Position numbers and translations under genes: made by a program. This document shows, one piece after another, positions 8,566-15,990 of a DNA stretch of 44,911 nucleotides. The notes below the pieces were generated by a model that did no database searches, was not told the origin of the DNA, and worked only from the letters and a program-made list of their open reading frames with translations. Source of the DNA: Companilactobacillus suantsaicola (GTDB taxonomy: Bacteria; Bacillota; Bacilli; Lactobacillales; Lactobacillaceae); the NCBI RefSeq assembly GCF_004745525.1, contig NZ_RKLY01000022.1, forward strand, positions 1 to 44,911. The letters run 5' to 3'. Within the stretch, counting starts at the first letter, position 1. Each line of letters opens with the position of its first letter.

Positions 8566-8583
8566 TTTGTTACTAGTCACAAA
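8566..8583. promoter_or_regulatory. Candidate HxlR operator between divergent genes
   Basis: TTTGTTACTAGTCACAAA is an 18-bp near-perfect palindrome centred on ACTAGT, midway between the divergent starts. It is the only strong dyad in the 137-bp gap and is a plausible site for the adjacent HxlR protein. Confidence 0.5.
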
Positions 8584-8642
8584 TTATTGTTTCAAATTAA
8601 AAAAAACGGTATCTTATTGTTGAATTGATGAGGAGTGAAGAC

Positions 8643-8984
8643 ATGCCAAGGCATATTTATGATTGTAATGAGGGCTGTCCAGTAGAGAGTACCTTACAAA
8701 TTATCTCAGGCAAGTGGAAGAGCGTGATTATTTATCATCTTTTGAATAAGGAAGTTTGTCATTTTGGACAGTTGCAACGCGAATTAAAAGATTGCTCGAG
8801 AAGGATGCTAGCTTTGCAACTAAGTGATTTAGAAAAAGATGGCATAATTCAAAAGAATATTTATCAAGCTGATCCCTTACGGACTGACTACCAATTAACA
8901 GAGTTTGGTAAGACCCTGGCTCCAGTTATTAGTTCAATGGCAGTCTGGGGAAAGCTTTATAATCAAAAAAGTATCCGTAAATAA
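8643..8984 (+). CDS. HxlR family winged-helix transcriptional regulator
   Basis: A 113-residue DNA-binding protein. The signature segments are the Cys-containing N terminus (YDCNEGCPVES), LQIISGKWKSVIIYHLL, FGQLQRELKDCSRRMLALQLSDLEKDGII (recognition region and wing) and the C-terminal YQLTEFGKTLAPVISSM. The start at 8643 has GGAG 7 nt upstream; upstream in-frame TTG and ATG codons overlap that site. Four Cys residues could sense quinones, aldehydes or thiol stress, as in YodB and HypR relatives. It likely controls the divergent reductase gene and itself through the palindrome at 8566. Confidence 0.9.
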   Translation: MPRHIYDCNEGCPVESTLQIISGKWKSVIIYHLLNKEVCHFGQLQRELKDCSRRMLALQLSDLEKDGIIQKNIYQADPLRTDYQLTEFGKTLAPVISSMAVWGKLYNQKSIRK

Positions 8985-9032
8985 AGGTATAGACCATTTT
9001 CTGCAAATTCGACGCCTATCTTTATTTTTTTT
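8979..9032 (+). terminator. Terminator of the HxlR gene
   Basis: AAATAAAGGTA pairs with TATCTTTATTT across a loop of about 25 nt and is followed by a T-run. It overlaps the stop codon. Confidence 0.55.
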
Positions 9033-9342
9033 ATATCCATAAAACGTTATTGAGGTCAAACATCATCATGTTATACAAAGAAAACAATTGAAAATGTAAT
9101 ATGAAGAAATGGATATTTGACACTAATTAAGCTAAGTTTCAATGATTGTTAGCGGTAACATTGAAAATATTGTAAAAATAAGAAGGCTTTCAAATATCAC
9201 AATTTAACTAAAAAATGCCTAAAAATAATTGCATTAAAAATATTATCTTTTTTGATTTTAAGCATAATTATTGATATTTCGGCTTTAATTTGAGTGCCAA
9301 TTTGATCAAAAACAATGCCAAAAGTACCCATTAGTTATTTAT
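9033..9342. other. Non-coding region upstream of the mannose PTS promoter
   Basis: About 310 bp of very AT-rich sequence with no credible reading frame. The only clear elements are the cre-like palindrome at 9147-9160 and its enclosing inverted repeat. I found no sigma-54 type -24/-12 promoter. Confidence 0.6.
9137..9166. promoter_or_regulatory. cre-like operator nested in a larger palindrome
   Basis: TGTTAGCGGTAACA (9147-9160) departs from the TGWAANCGNTNWCA catabolite-responsive consensus at one base. It sits inside the arms TTTCAATG (9137-9144) and CATTGAAA (9159-9166). It lies about 180 bp upstream of the predicted manL -35, so looping or a second promoter may be involved. Confidence 0.5.
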
Positions 9343-9371
9343 TTGAATTGTGGTCTAGACTTTTTTATAAA
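9343..9371 (+). promoter_or_regulatory. Promoter of the mannose PTS operon
   Basis: TTGAAT (9343-9348), a 17-nt spacer and TATAAA (9366-9371). It predicts a leader of about 160 nt before manL. Confidence 0.6.
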
Positions 9372-9432
9372 AAGGGGTGTTTTTTTTCTGAAAAAATGAT
9401 ATTATGTAAGGGTTCACATGAAGGGTGAGCTC

Positions 9433-9512
9433 TATTAAAGCGGTTTATTTAGATATTATTCATAAATTTTTAATTTGATTACTACAGGGTAGTCGAAGTA
9501 AGCGCTTTAATA
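9433..9512 (+). promoter_or_regulatory. Long-range inverted repeat in the manL leader
   Basis: TATTAAAGCG (9433-9442) and CGCTTTAATA (9503-9512) are perfect 10-bp complements 60 nt apart. Each contains a cre-like half: AAAGCGG on one side and AAGCGCTTT on the other. Between them is a small hairpin, ACTAC-AGG-GTAGT. The region could be a pair of operators, an mRNA stem ending just before the ribosome-binding site, or both. Confidence 0.5.
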
Positions 9513-9538
9513 ATGTAAATACATAAGGAGGATGAAAC

Positions 9539-10513
9539 ATGGTTGGAATTATTATTGCAAGCCATGGTGACTTTGCCGACGGCATCAAGATGTCTGGTTC
9601 AATGATTTTCGGTGAACAAAAAGATGTTCAATCCGTAACATTGCAACCAAGCATGGGGCCTGATGATTTGAAGGCAAAATTGGAAGAAGCTGTTTCTAAG
9701 CTTGAAGATCAAGAACAAGTTTTGTTCCTAGTAGATCTTTGGGGTGGAACTCCATTCAACCAAGTAAATGGTTTGTTCGAGGCACATAAAGATAAGTGGG
9801 CTATCGTTGCTGGTCTAAACTTACCTATGCTTATCGAAGCTTATGCTTCACGTATGTCAATGAACTCAGCACATGAAATTGCTGCACATATCATTGAAAC
9901 TGCCAAAGATGGTGTAAAAGTTCGTCCAGAATCATTACAACCAAAGACTGCAGCACCAAAAGCTGCTCCTAAGACAGTTTCAGGTGGTAAACCTGGCTCA
10001 ATGAAGTACGTTCTTGCTCGTATCGATTCACGTCTATTGCATGGACAAGTTGCTACAGCATGGTCTAAATCAGTTGTTCCTACACGTATCATCGTTGTTT
10101 CAGATAATGTTGCAAAAGACGATCTTCGTAAACAATTGATCATGCAAGCTGCACCAGTTGGTGTTCACGCACACGTTATTCCTATTAAGCAAATGATTAA
10201 GATTGCTAAGGATGACAAACATTTTGGTGGCGAACGTGCACTACTATTGTTCGAAACACCACAAGATGTTGAAAGAGCAGTTGACGGGGGAGTTCCATTG
10301 AAGACAATCAACGTTGGTTCAATGGCTCATTCAGTTGGTAAAGTTCAACCTAATAAAGTTTTGGCTTTCGACCAAAATGATATTGATACATTTAAGAAAT
10401 TGGAATCACAAGGCATCAAATTTGATGTACGTAAAGTTCCAACAGATTCTGAAGACAATCTTGATAATATTATGAAGAAAGCTCAAGCAGAATTAGATAA
10501 GAACAAACAATAA
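9539..10513 (+). CDS. manL: PTS mannose transporter EIIAB
   Basis: A 324-residue cytosolic phosphotransfer protein of the mannose PTS. IIA (about 1-130) carries the phospho-His at residue 9 (IIASHGDF). An Ala/Pro/Lys linker spans about 132-152. IIB (about 155-324) carries its His near 168 (IDSRLLHGQ). AAGGAGG lies 7 nt before the ATG. It is the first gene of manLMN, expressed from a leader with cre-like sites. Codon choice is strongly biased, as expected for a highly expressed glucose/mannose uptake system. In lactic acid bacteria this system is also the docking target of class IIa bacteriocins and signals carbon status. Confidence 0.96.
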   Translation: MVGIIIASHGDFADGIKMSGSMIFGEQKDVQSVTLQPSMGPDDLKAKLEEAVSKLEDQEQVLFLVDLWGGTPFNQVNGLFEAHKDKWAIVAGLNLPMLIEAYASRMSMNSAHEIAAHIIETAKDGVKVRPESLQPKTAAPKAAPKTVSGGKPGSMKYVLARIDSRLLHGQVATAWSKSVVPTRIIVVSDNVAKDDLRKQLIMQAAPVGVHAHVIPIKQMIKIAKDDKHFGGERALLLFETPQDVERAVDGGVPLKTINVGSMAHSVGKVQPNKVLAFDQNDIDTFKKLESQGIKFDVRKVPTDSEDNLDNIMKKAQAELDKNKQ

Positions 10514-10559
10514 TTTAAGAGTTATTTTTATTCAGAAATAAAACGGAGGATTAATAATC

Positions 10560-11378
10560 ATGCAATTAAATGCTATTCAGATTATTCTTGTCGTTTTAGT
10601 ATCATTCCTAGCTGGTATGGAAGGTATTTTGGATCAATTCCACTTTCACCAACCAGTTATCGCATGTACTTTAATCGGCTTAGTTACAGGTCAATTGTTA
10701 CCTTGCCTTATCCTAGGTGGTTCACTACAAATGATCGCTTTAGGTTGGGCTAATATCGGTGCTGCCGTAGCACCCGATGCCGCTTTGGCATCTGTCGCTT
10801 CAGCTATTATTCTTGTTCTTGGTGGTCAAGGACAAAAAGGTGTCGGTTCAGCTATTGCTATTGCCGTTCCTTTGGCCGTTGCTGGTTTGTTACTAACAAT
10901 TCTTGTTCGTACACTTGCAACTGGTATTGTTCACATTATGGATAAAGCTGCCGAAGAAGGTAGTTTTAGAAAAATCGATTTCTGGCAATATGTAGCTATT
11001 TGTTTACAAGGTCTACGTATCGCTATCCCTGCAGCATTGATCCTAGCTATCGGTGCTGGTCCTGTTAAGGCTATGCTAAATGCTATGCCTACTTGGTTGA
11101 CAGATGGTTTGTCAATCGGTGGTGGTATGGTTGTTGCCGTTGGTTACGCAATGGTTATCAACATGATGGCTAGTCGTGAAGTATGGCCATTCTTTGCAAT
11201 TGGTTTCGTACTTGCAACAGTTACAAATTTGACACTTATTGGTCTTGGTACTATCGGTGTTTCATTGGCGCTCATCTACTTGAAATTATCTAAATCAGGT
11301 GGCAATGGTGGTTCAAACGGTGGTGGAGGTTCCTCCAACACCGGTGATCCAGTCGGCGACATTATAGATAACTATTAA
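10560..11378 (+). CDS. manM: PTS mannose transporter EIIC
   Basis: A 272-residue integral membrane subunit forming the sugar channel with EIID. Typical segments are the N-terminal VVLVSFLAGMEGILDQF, the GLVTGQLLPCLILGGSLQMIALGW repeat and several Gly-rich helices. The C terminus is a Gly/Ser/Asn tail after residue about 245, longer and more repetitive than I would expect. ACGGAGGA precedes the ATG. It lies 46 nt after manL and 17 nt before manN, so all three are co-transcribed. Confidence 0.96.
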   Translation: MQLNAIQIILVVLVSFLAGMEGILDQFHFHQPVIACTLIGLVTGQLLPCLILGGSLQMIALGWANIGAAVAPDAALASVASAIILVLGGQGQKGVGSAIAIAVPLAVAGLLLTILVRTLATGIVHIMDKAAEEGSFRKIDFWQYVAICLQGLRIAIPAALILAIGAGPVKAMLNAMPTWLTDGLSIGGGMVVAVGYAMVINMMASREVWPFFAIGFVLATVTNLTLIGLGTIGVSLALIYLKLSKSGGNGGSNGGGGSSNTGDPVGDIIDNY

Positions 11379-11395
11379 GGGAGGAGAACATAAAA

Positions 11396-12307
11396 ATGGC
11401 AGATCAAGTTAAAATCTCAAAAAAAGATAGAATCTCCGTTTGGTGGCGTTCAACATTCCTCCAAGGTTCATGGAACTACGAACGTATGCAAAACGGTGGC
11501 TGGGCATATTCATTGATCCCAGTTTTGAAAAAATTATATAAGACAAAAGAAGACCGTGCCGCTGCTTTGAAGCGTCACTTGGAATTCTATAATTGTCACC
11601 CATACTTAACTTCACCTATTCTTGGTGTAACAATGGCTTTGGAAGAGGAACGTGCAAACGGTGCCCCTATCGATGATATTACAATCCAAGGTGTTAAAGT
11701 TGGTATGATGGGTCCTTTGGCTGGTATTGGTGATCCTGTGTTCTGGTTCACTGTTAAGCCTATTATCGGTGCTTTAGCTGCATCACTTGCTATGACTGGT
11801 AATATTCTTGGACCAATCATTTACTTTGTAGCATGGAATGCTATTCGTATGGCTTTCATGTGGTATACACAAGAGCTTGGCTACAAAGCCGGTTCAAAGA
11901 TTACCGAAGACGTTTCTGGTGGTGTTCTACAAGACATCACAAAGGGTGCTTCAATTCTAGGTATGTTTATCCTAGGTTCCTTGATTAACCGTTGGGTTAC
12001 TATTAAATTTACACCAACAGTTTCAACCGTTAAATTGGCTAAAGGTGCTTACATTGATTGGTCAAAACTCCCTTCAGGTGCACAAGGTATCAAGGAAGCT
12101 TTGCTTCAACAACAAAGTGGTCTATCATTGACTGCACACAAAGTAACAACTTTGCAAGATAACTTGGATCAATTGATTCCTGGTTTAGCAGCTCTTTTAC
12201 TAACATTATTCTGCATGTGGTTACTAAAGAAGAAAGTTTCTCCAATTGTTATCATTCTTGGCTTGTTCGTTGTCGGTGTTGTCCTACACGTTCTACACGT
12301 TATGTAA
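11396..12307 (+). CDS. manN: PTS mannose transporter EIID
   Basis: A 303-residue membrane subunit of the mannose PTS. The N-terminal half is soluble-looking, with the family segments QGSWNYERMQNGGW and VGMMGPLAGIGDPVFW. Membrane helices follow, and the C terminus ends in two hydrophobic segments. GGGAGG precedes the ATG. It acts with ManM as the permease and receives phosphate from ManL. A strong terminator follows 20 nt after the stop. Confidence 0.96.
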   Translation: MADQVKISKKDRISVWWRSTFLQGSWNYERMQNGGWAYSLIPVLKKLYKTKEDRAAALKRHLEFYNCHPYLTSPILGVTMALEEERANGAPIDDITIQGVKVGMMGPLAGIGDPVFWFTVKPIIGALAASLAMTGNILGPIIYFVAWNAIRMAFMWYTQELGYKAGSKITEDVSGGVLQDITKGASILGMFILGSLINRWVTIKFTPTVSTVKLAKGAYIDWSKLPSGAQGIKEALLQQQSGLSLTAHKVTTLQDNLDQLIPGLAALLLTLFCMWLLKKKVSPIVIILGLFVVGVVLHVLHVM

Positions 12308-12326
12308 TTATTTGAAACTTTCAATG

Positions 12327-12357
12327 GAGTGAACTCATTTAGAGTTCACTCTTTTTT
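12327..12357 (+). terminator. Terminator after manN
   Basis: GAGTGAACTC-ATTTA-GAGTTCACTC, a perfect 10-bp stem followed by six T. It would separate manLMN from manO or reduce read-through to it. Confidence 0.92.
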
Positions 12358-12413
12358 GATAATATGAAATGTTCGCTATATAATATTTTTAACAAAGTAA
12401 GGGAAGTGATGAG

Positions 12414-12776
12414 TTGGTCCAATCGTTGAATACAAAATCGGATTTAGTCATTCAAGGGACTTCGCATTTAGGTTTGACTGACTATGGGAAAATTATGGTC
12501 GGAGATAAGGGCTTTGAATTTTACGACGACCGTGATGTAAACAATTATATTCAAATACCATGGACAGAAGTTACCAAAGTGGTCGTTTCCGTGATGTTTG
12601 GGGGTAGATGGATTCCGCGTTACGCATTGCAAACCAAGAGTAACGGGATGTTTACATTCTCTTCGAAAGATCCAAAGAAGGTTTTGAGGGCAATTCGGGT
12701 ATATGTAAAACCGGAGAATATCGTTAAGTCGTTGACATTTTTCCAGGTTGTCAGACGAGCTTTCAAAAGAAAATAA
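12414..12776 (+). CDS. manO: DUF956 family protein, mannose PTS-associated ManO
   Basis: A 120-residue protein of the DUF956 family, found next to mannose PTS genes in lactic acid bacteria and thought to modulate them. It starts MVQSLNTKSDLV and contains the conserved QIPWTEVTKV, GGRWIPRYALQT and FSSKDPKKVLRAIR segments. The fold looks PH-like: beta-rich with a C-terminal helix. The start is TTG behind GGGAAGTG. An ATG 5 nt earlier is out of frame and soon meets a stop. It is separated from manN by a terminator. The structured element at 12781 begins 4 nt after its stop. Confidence 0.9.
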   Translation: MVQSLNTKSDLVIQGTSHLGLTDYGKIMVGDKGFEFYDDRDVNNYIQIPWTEVTKVVVSVMFGGRWIPRYALQTKSNGMFTFSSKDPKKVLRAIRVYVKPENIVKSLTFFQVVRRAFKRK

Positions 12777-12780
12777 AGAT

Positions 12781-13080
12781 GACAGTTTGCTACTCCAGAC
12801 TAGATAGAAATTCTATTTTGTACCATTTGAATCTAAAAAAGCTGCACTAATGTAAGTATCATTAGTACAGCTTTTTTGGTCTCTCATAATCAAATCAAAG
12901 AAGAAATAAACTCCTATTTTATTATTTTCTAAAAATCAAAACAAATAAAGATTAAGGCGATAAAATATTAATTAATTTTACATTTCCAATGAATAGAACT
13001 GTATCCATTTCATAATTTATCAAATCTACTACAAAGAAGTTTCTATCCAGTTATTTCCCAGAGCTGTTACGGAAGACGGC
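12781..13080 (+). repeat. About 300-bp MITE-like / structured element, copy A
   Basis: It is homologous to 20108-20393 on the opposite strand. Shared blocks are the hairpin GCTGCACTAATG...CATTAGTACAGC, GTCTCTCATAATCAAAT, TCTAAAAATC, ATGAATAGAAC, GTATCCA and GGAAGACGGC. The left end contains CCAGACTAGATAGAAA; the inverted right end contains AACTGGATAGAAA, giving imperfect terminal repeats. No reading frame is present. It starts 4 nt after the manO stop and appears to supply that gene's terminator. This element fills most of the gap between manO and the next gene. Confidence 0.72.
12834..12877 (+). terminator. Terminator hairpin inside element A
   Basis: An A-run, AAGCTGCACTAATG, the loop TAAGTAT, CATTAGTACAGCTT and a T-run. 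It is bidirectional in form and serves manO. Confidence 0.85.
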
Positions 13081-13136
13081 ACTAGAAATTTTTTTATGCC
13101 AACCAGCGACAAAATGTCTGTTTTTAGGACAAAATT

Positions 13137-13166
13137 TTGGATAAATTGGCTATTATGTCTTATCTT
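13137..13166 (+). promoter_or_regulatory. Promoter of the 177-residue membrane protein gene
   Basis: TTGGAT (13137-13142), an 18-nt spacer and TATCTT (13161-13166). Confidence 0.4.
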
Positions 13167-13198
13167 AAAGTTAGTCAAAAACAGTCAAGGTGATTGAT

Positions 13199-13732
13199 AT
13201 GGAAAACGAATTACGATTCGTCAGAAAACCCAGTTTCAAACCTCTGTTAGGCAGCATTTTTTTAGGAGTAGCACTTGGAATGATTGGACTCGTGATTTTT
13301 CATTGGGTTTTATTAAGCGTAGCTCTTGCAGTGAGTGGCTTTTTGGTTGATAGCTTGGTTTTATATCCAAGTTCGAAAGAATTAAATGCAAGCTGGTTTA
13401 TTGATCAAAAGAATCTTCATTACATTGACGCTAGTTCTTGGTGGAAAAAGGTACGTTTAATATATTTACCTTTTGCTACTAAAATGAAGAGTCTACCGTT
13501 ATCTAAAATCAAGCAGTATCAAATTGTAAAAGCACATGAAATTATGAATACGAACGAAATTTATGGTGGGAGTTTACAGACTCCCTTATTTACACAATGT
13601 CGCTACTTAATTATTCAAACCGATGATGAGACTTTAAAATTTGATTTAACTTGGAATCAATTAGGAGAGCAGAATACGTCTACACAAACTGATTTAGTTG
13701 AAAAGTTATTAAACAACAGAAATAGTCGCTAA
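13199..13732 (+). CDS. Hypothetical membrane protein, two TM segments
   Basis: I do not recognise a specific family. The 177-residue product has a basic N terminus, two adjacent hydrophobic helices (about residues 16-58) and a soluble C-terminal domain of about 115 residues. That domain has alternating hydrophobic strands (FIDQKNLHYID, CRYLIIQTDDETLKFDL), suggestive of a PH-like or beta-rich cytosolic domain. The ATG at 13199 is 6 nt from AAGGTG; an upstream GTG overlaps that site. It has its own promoter and terminator, with the repeat element directly upstream. Confidence 0.75.
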   Translation: MENELRFVRKPSFKPLLGSIFLGVALGMIGLVIFHWVLLSVALAVSGFLVDSLVLYPSSKELNASWFIDQKNLHYIDASSWWKKVRLIYLPFATKMKSLPLSKIKQYQIVKAHEIMNTNEIYGGSLQTPLFTQCRYLIIQTDDETLKFDLTWNQLGEQNTSTQTDLVEKLLNNRNSR

Positions 13733-13755
13733 TTTGGATTGGCGGCTATTTTTTA
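13720..13755 (+). terminator. Terminator of the 177-residue membrane protein gene
   Basis: AAATAGTCGC and GCGGCTATTT pair around a 14-nt loop, followed by T residues. The 5' arm overlaps the end of the coding sequence. Confidence 0.75.
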
Positions 13756-13914
13756 TACAAATAAATATTTAAGAAATACATGAAGGGTGGTTTTAAAAAC
13801 ATGGTTAGTTTTATGGTAAACCTGTATTTCAACACTTAAATAATAATTTATCGAACGCGTTCCATGTCAAGCAACTTTTCTATATAATCTTAAATACAAG
13901 GGATAGGAGGATTT

Positions 13915-14655
13915 ATGAAAATTTTGAAGAGTAACGTCACTAAAGTAGTTGTCACGAGTCTAATTTTTCCCGTGTCGATGGTTATTTTGTCATTTTTATT
14001 GCGTAATCAACGCGTTAATAACGATATCTTACAAATAATGGCTGATTTATTGGCTTTTCTAATTGCCTACTTAATAAATTGGAAATATCTGCATGAAAAT
14101 GTGTCATGGATAGGCACAGATACGACGATTTTTCAGCAATTGTATACGGCATTACCAGCTTTTATTATCATTGCTTTATTGAATTCAGCCACTTTAACAG
14201 CGCCAGATCTAACTTTTAAATTTAAAATAGTTTTAACTTGTCTAGCAATTGGTCTGGCGGAAGAATACATCTGTCGTGGGCTTTTGTTAGGATTGGCATT
14301 GAAGTTGTTTCATCAAAATGTCTTAGGAGCAGTCCTTTTTTCTAGTGTTATATTTGGTTCACTTCATTTAACGAATTTGGCATCGTTACCAATTGGCTAT
14401 GTCGCAGGACAAGTTATCTTCGCTTCAGCAATTGGAATGTTGTTTGGAACCGTTTATGTTAAAACGAAGAGTCTTTGGATTGTAATTGGTCTTCACGCTT
14501 TGCGGGATATGTTTCCGATGTTTTCACCTAGTTTGATGAAAGAAGCTGGTCAAATGCAATTTTCAATGGTTACCCTTTATACGACTATCTTCATGTTTGT
14601 GATAGCTTTTATTATTTCTTATCAACAGTTAAAGAATTTCTCCGTACAAAAATAG
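13915..14655 (+). CDS. CPBP family intramembrane glutamic endopeptidase
   Basis: A 246-residue polytopic membrane protein of the CPBP/Abi (CAAX protease-like) family. The active-site motifs are EEYICRG (paired Glu with Arg, about residue 117), a downstream FGSLHLTNL (His) and the late GLHALRD (His). In lactobacilli such proteins are often bacteriocin self-immunity or membrane-protein processing factors, but no bacteriocin gene is near. GGAGG precedes the ATG, and a TATAAT lies at 13883-13888. It is monocistronic, closed by a hairpin shared with the convergent gene. Confidence 0.88.
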   Translation: MKILKSNVTKVVVTSLIFPVSMVILSFLLRNQRVNNDILQIMADLLAFLIAYLINWKYLHENVSWIGTDTTIFQQLYTALPAFIIIALLNSATLTAPDLTFKFKIVLTCLAIGLAEEYICRGLLLGLALKLFHQNVLGAVLFSSVIFGSLHLTNLASLPIGYVAGQVIFASAIGMLFGTVYVKTKSLWIVIGLHALRDMFPMFSPSLMKEAGQMQFSMVTLYTTIFMFVIAFIISYQQLKNFSVQK

Positions 14656-14678
14656 CCGGCTTGCGCCGACTTTTTTTA
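14654..14678. terminator. Terminator between convergent genes
   Basis: AGCCGGC-TTGC-GCCGACT followed by seven T on the plus strand. It overlaps both stop codons. Confidence 0.8.
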
Positions 14679-15437
14679 TTTCAATTTTAGTGGTTGTGTC
14701 ATATCGAGAAAGCCATTAGTTTGAATATTTTTGAAGTACATTGTGACATCAGAGTCTGTATTCTTAACTTTCACGATCAAGGCTCCATCAAAGCTTTTGC
14801 CAGGTAAAACTAAACCGCCATTACTAGCATTAATCAGTGCTGCGTAATCACCTTTGGCACCGGTTGGAGAAAGCGTTTCACCATCTTGTTTTAAGATGAT
14901 GGCATTGTTTTGGACCCGTTGTGGTATTTCAGAATTGGAAGTCTTATTGGTGTAGTTATATTTAACTAGTAAAGCTGCGTCACCATTGGCATCTTTTACT
15001 AACTTTACTTCGTTAGATATTTTGAAGGTATACCAATCAGTGTCATAAGTTAAGTCGTTATAAGTTCCCGCATTTTTAATTTGATTTTGGGGCTTTTTCT
15101 CAGTTTTTTCGGTTTGCTGATTGTCACTTTCTTGCTCTTTCGGTGTAGTCTCTTTTTCAACTTTTTGTTCTTTTGCCTTTTTAGGCGTCACTTTCTTAGG
15201 AGACACTTTTTTGGTTTTCTTTTTAGTTTCAACCTTTTCTATTTTATGAGTTTCAGAAGTTGGCTTGCTGGCTTCCTGCTTGGAGTTGATTTTCCAAAAT
15301 GTCACTATACCAATTATCACAACGATTATTAAAATAATTGTGATATAAAATGGCTTTCTTTTGTAAAATGGCAAGTGTTTACGACGAAAACTCTCACGTG
15401 TCATATTAGATCTAGAATTATTGTTATGCCCATTCAT
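14676..15437 (-). CDS. Membrane-anchored DUF5067 domain protein
   Basis: A 253-residue surface protein. It has a short basic cytosolic N terminus, one membrane helix (about residues 30-50, no cleavage motif), a Lys/Glu/Thr-rich linker of about 80 residues with KKVSPKKVTPKK repeats, and a C-terminal beta-rich domain matching DUF5067 (GDAALLVKYNYTNKTS, GKSFDGALIVKVKN). The start at 15437 has GGGAG 7 nt upstream; a longer in-frame start at 15467 lacks one. The linker probably spans the cell wall. The role is unknown; related domains occur in lipoproteins and wall proteins of Firmicutes. Confidence 0.85.
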   Translation of the reverse strand: MNGHNNNSRSNMTRESFRRKHLPFYKRKPFYITIILIIVVIIGIVTFWKINSKQEASKPTSETHKIEKVETKKKTKKVSPKKVTPKKAKEQKVEKETTPKEQESDNQQTEKTEKKPQNQIKNAGTYNDLTYDTDWYTFKISNEVKLVKDANGDAALLVKYNYTNKTSNSEIPQRVQNNAIILKQDGETLSPTGAKGDYAALINASNGGLVLPGKSFDGALIVKVKNTDSDVTMYFKNIQTNGFLDMTQPLKLK

Positions 15438-15564
15438 AGCGTTTCTCCCAGTTAAATAATTCGTCAATAATGTTTCACCACCATCATAGCATATTTATTA
15501 ACCGTCAATTAATTAACTAAAAAATGCTAAGAATTTTTTAAAAAAGGAAAATTAAATAAAAGTG

Positions 15565-15593
15565 TTGAACCGCCTTTTGAAAAGTGGTATAAA
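15565..15593 (+). promoter_or_regulatory. Promoter of the 69-residue orphan gene
   Basis: TTGAAC (15565-15570), a 17-nt spacer and TATAAA (15588-15593). Strong for this window. Confidence 0.65.
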
Positions 15594-15641
15594 TATCTGG
15601 TCGATATTGATGAGATGTTATTTTTAAAGAAGGGGGTCGCA

Positions 15642-15851
15642 ATGATGATGTTGTTTAGAAATCATGGCGATTATGAAGTTACTTGTAATTTCTTGAGCAA
15701 AGAGGGGCAAGAAATTGCTAAAAAGCGCATTTGTCATAATGTTTCCAAAAAAGAAGCTCGTGAAGGTATGAGAGATTATGTTACCAACAGATTCTCTGAT
15801 ATCATAGATGTCGCTCATCCCATTAAAGTTGTTGCAAAACTTGCAAAATAA
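15642..15851 (+). CDS. Small hypothetical protein, 69 residues
   Basis: No family recognised. The product starts with three Met codons in a row (the first is chosen, 5 nt from GGGGG). It is charged and soluble, with a probable beta hairpin (DYEVTCNFLSKEGQEIAKKRI), a helix (SKKEAREGMRDYVTNRF) and a C-terminal strand (PIKVVAKLA). A strong promoter and a following hairpin support expression as a single-gene unit. The context (DUF5067 gene and zinc exporter) gives no clear function. Confidence 0.7.
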   Translation: MMMLFRNHGDYEVTCNFLSKEGQEIAKKRICHNVSKKEAREGMRDYVTNRFSDIIDVAHPIKVVAKLAK

Positions 15852-15880
15852 GAATCTACAAATTTATTAACTACTCAAGA

Positions 15881-15915
15881 AACGGAGTCAAATCTAACTG
15901 ATTTGGCTTCGTTTT
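15881..15915 (+). terminator. Terminator of the 69-residue orphan gene
   Basis: AACGGAGTCAAATC-TAACT-GATTTGGCTTCGTT, a 14-bp stem with wobble pairs and only a short T tract. Confidence 0.65.
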
Positions 15916-15990
15916 GCGTCATAAGAAAAAATGTTCAATTTTTTTATAATCCGTTAAGTGATTGTTATGATAGAAGCAGGAGGCTTGGTT

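Noticed and set aside
9033-9538. Sigma-54 promoter for the mannose PTS
   Set aside because: I looked for TGGCAC-N5-TTGC on both strands and found only half matches; a sigma-70 promoter is clearer.
15081-15332. 83-codon plus-strand frame opposite the DUF5067 gene
   Set aside because: Phe/Leu-rich reading of the Lys/Glu-rich linker in antisense, a common artefact.
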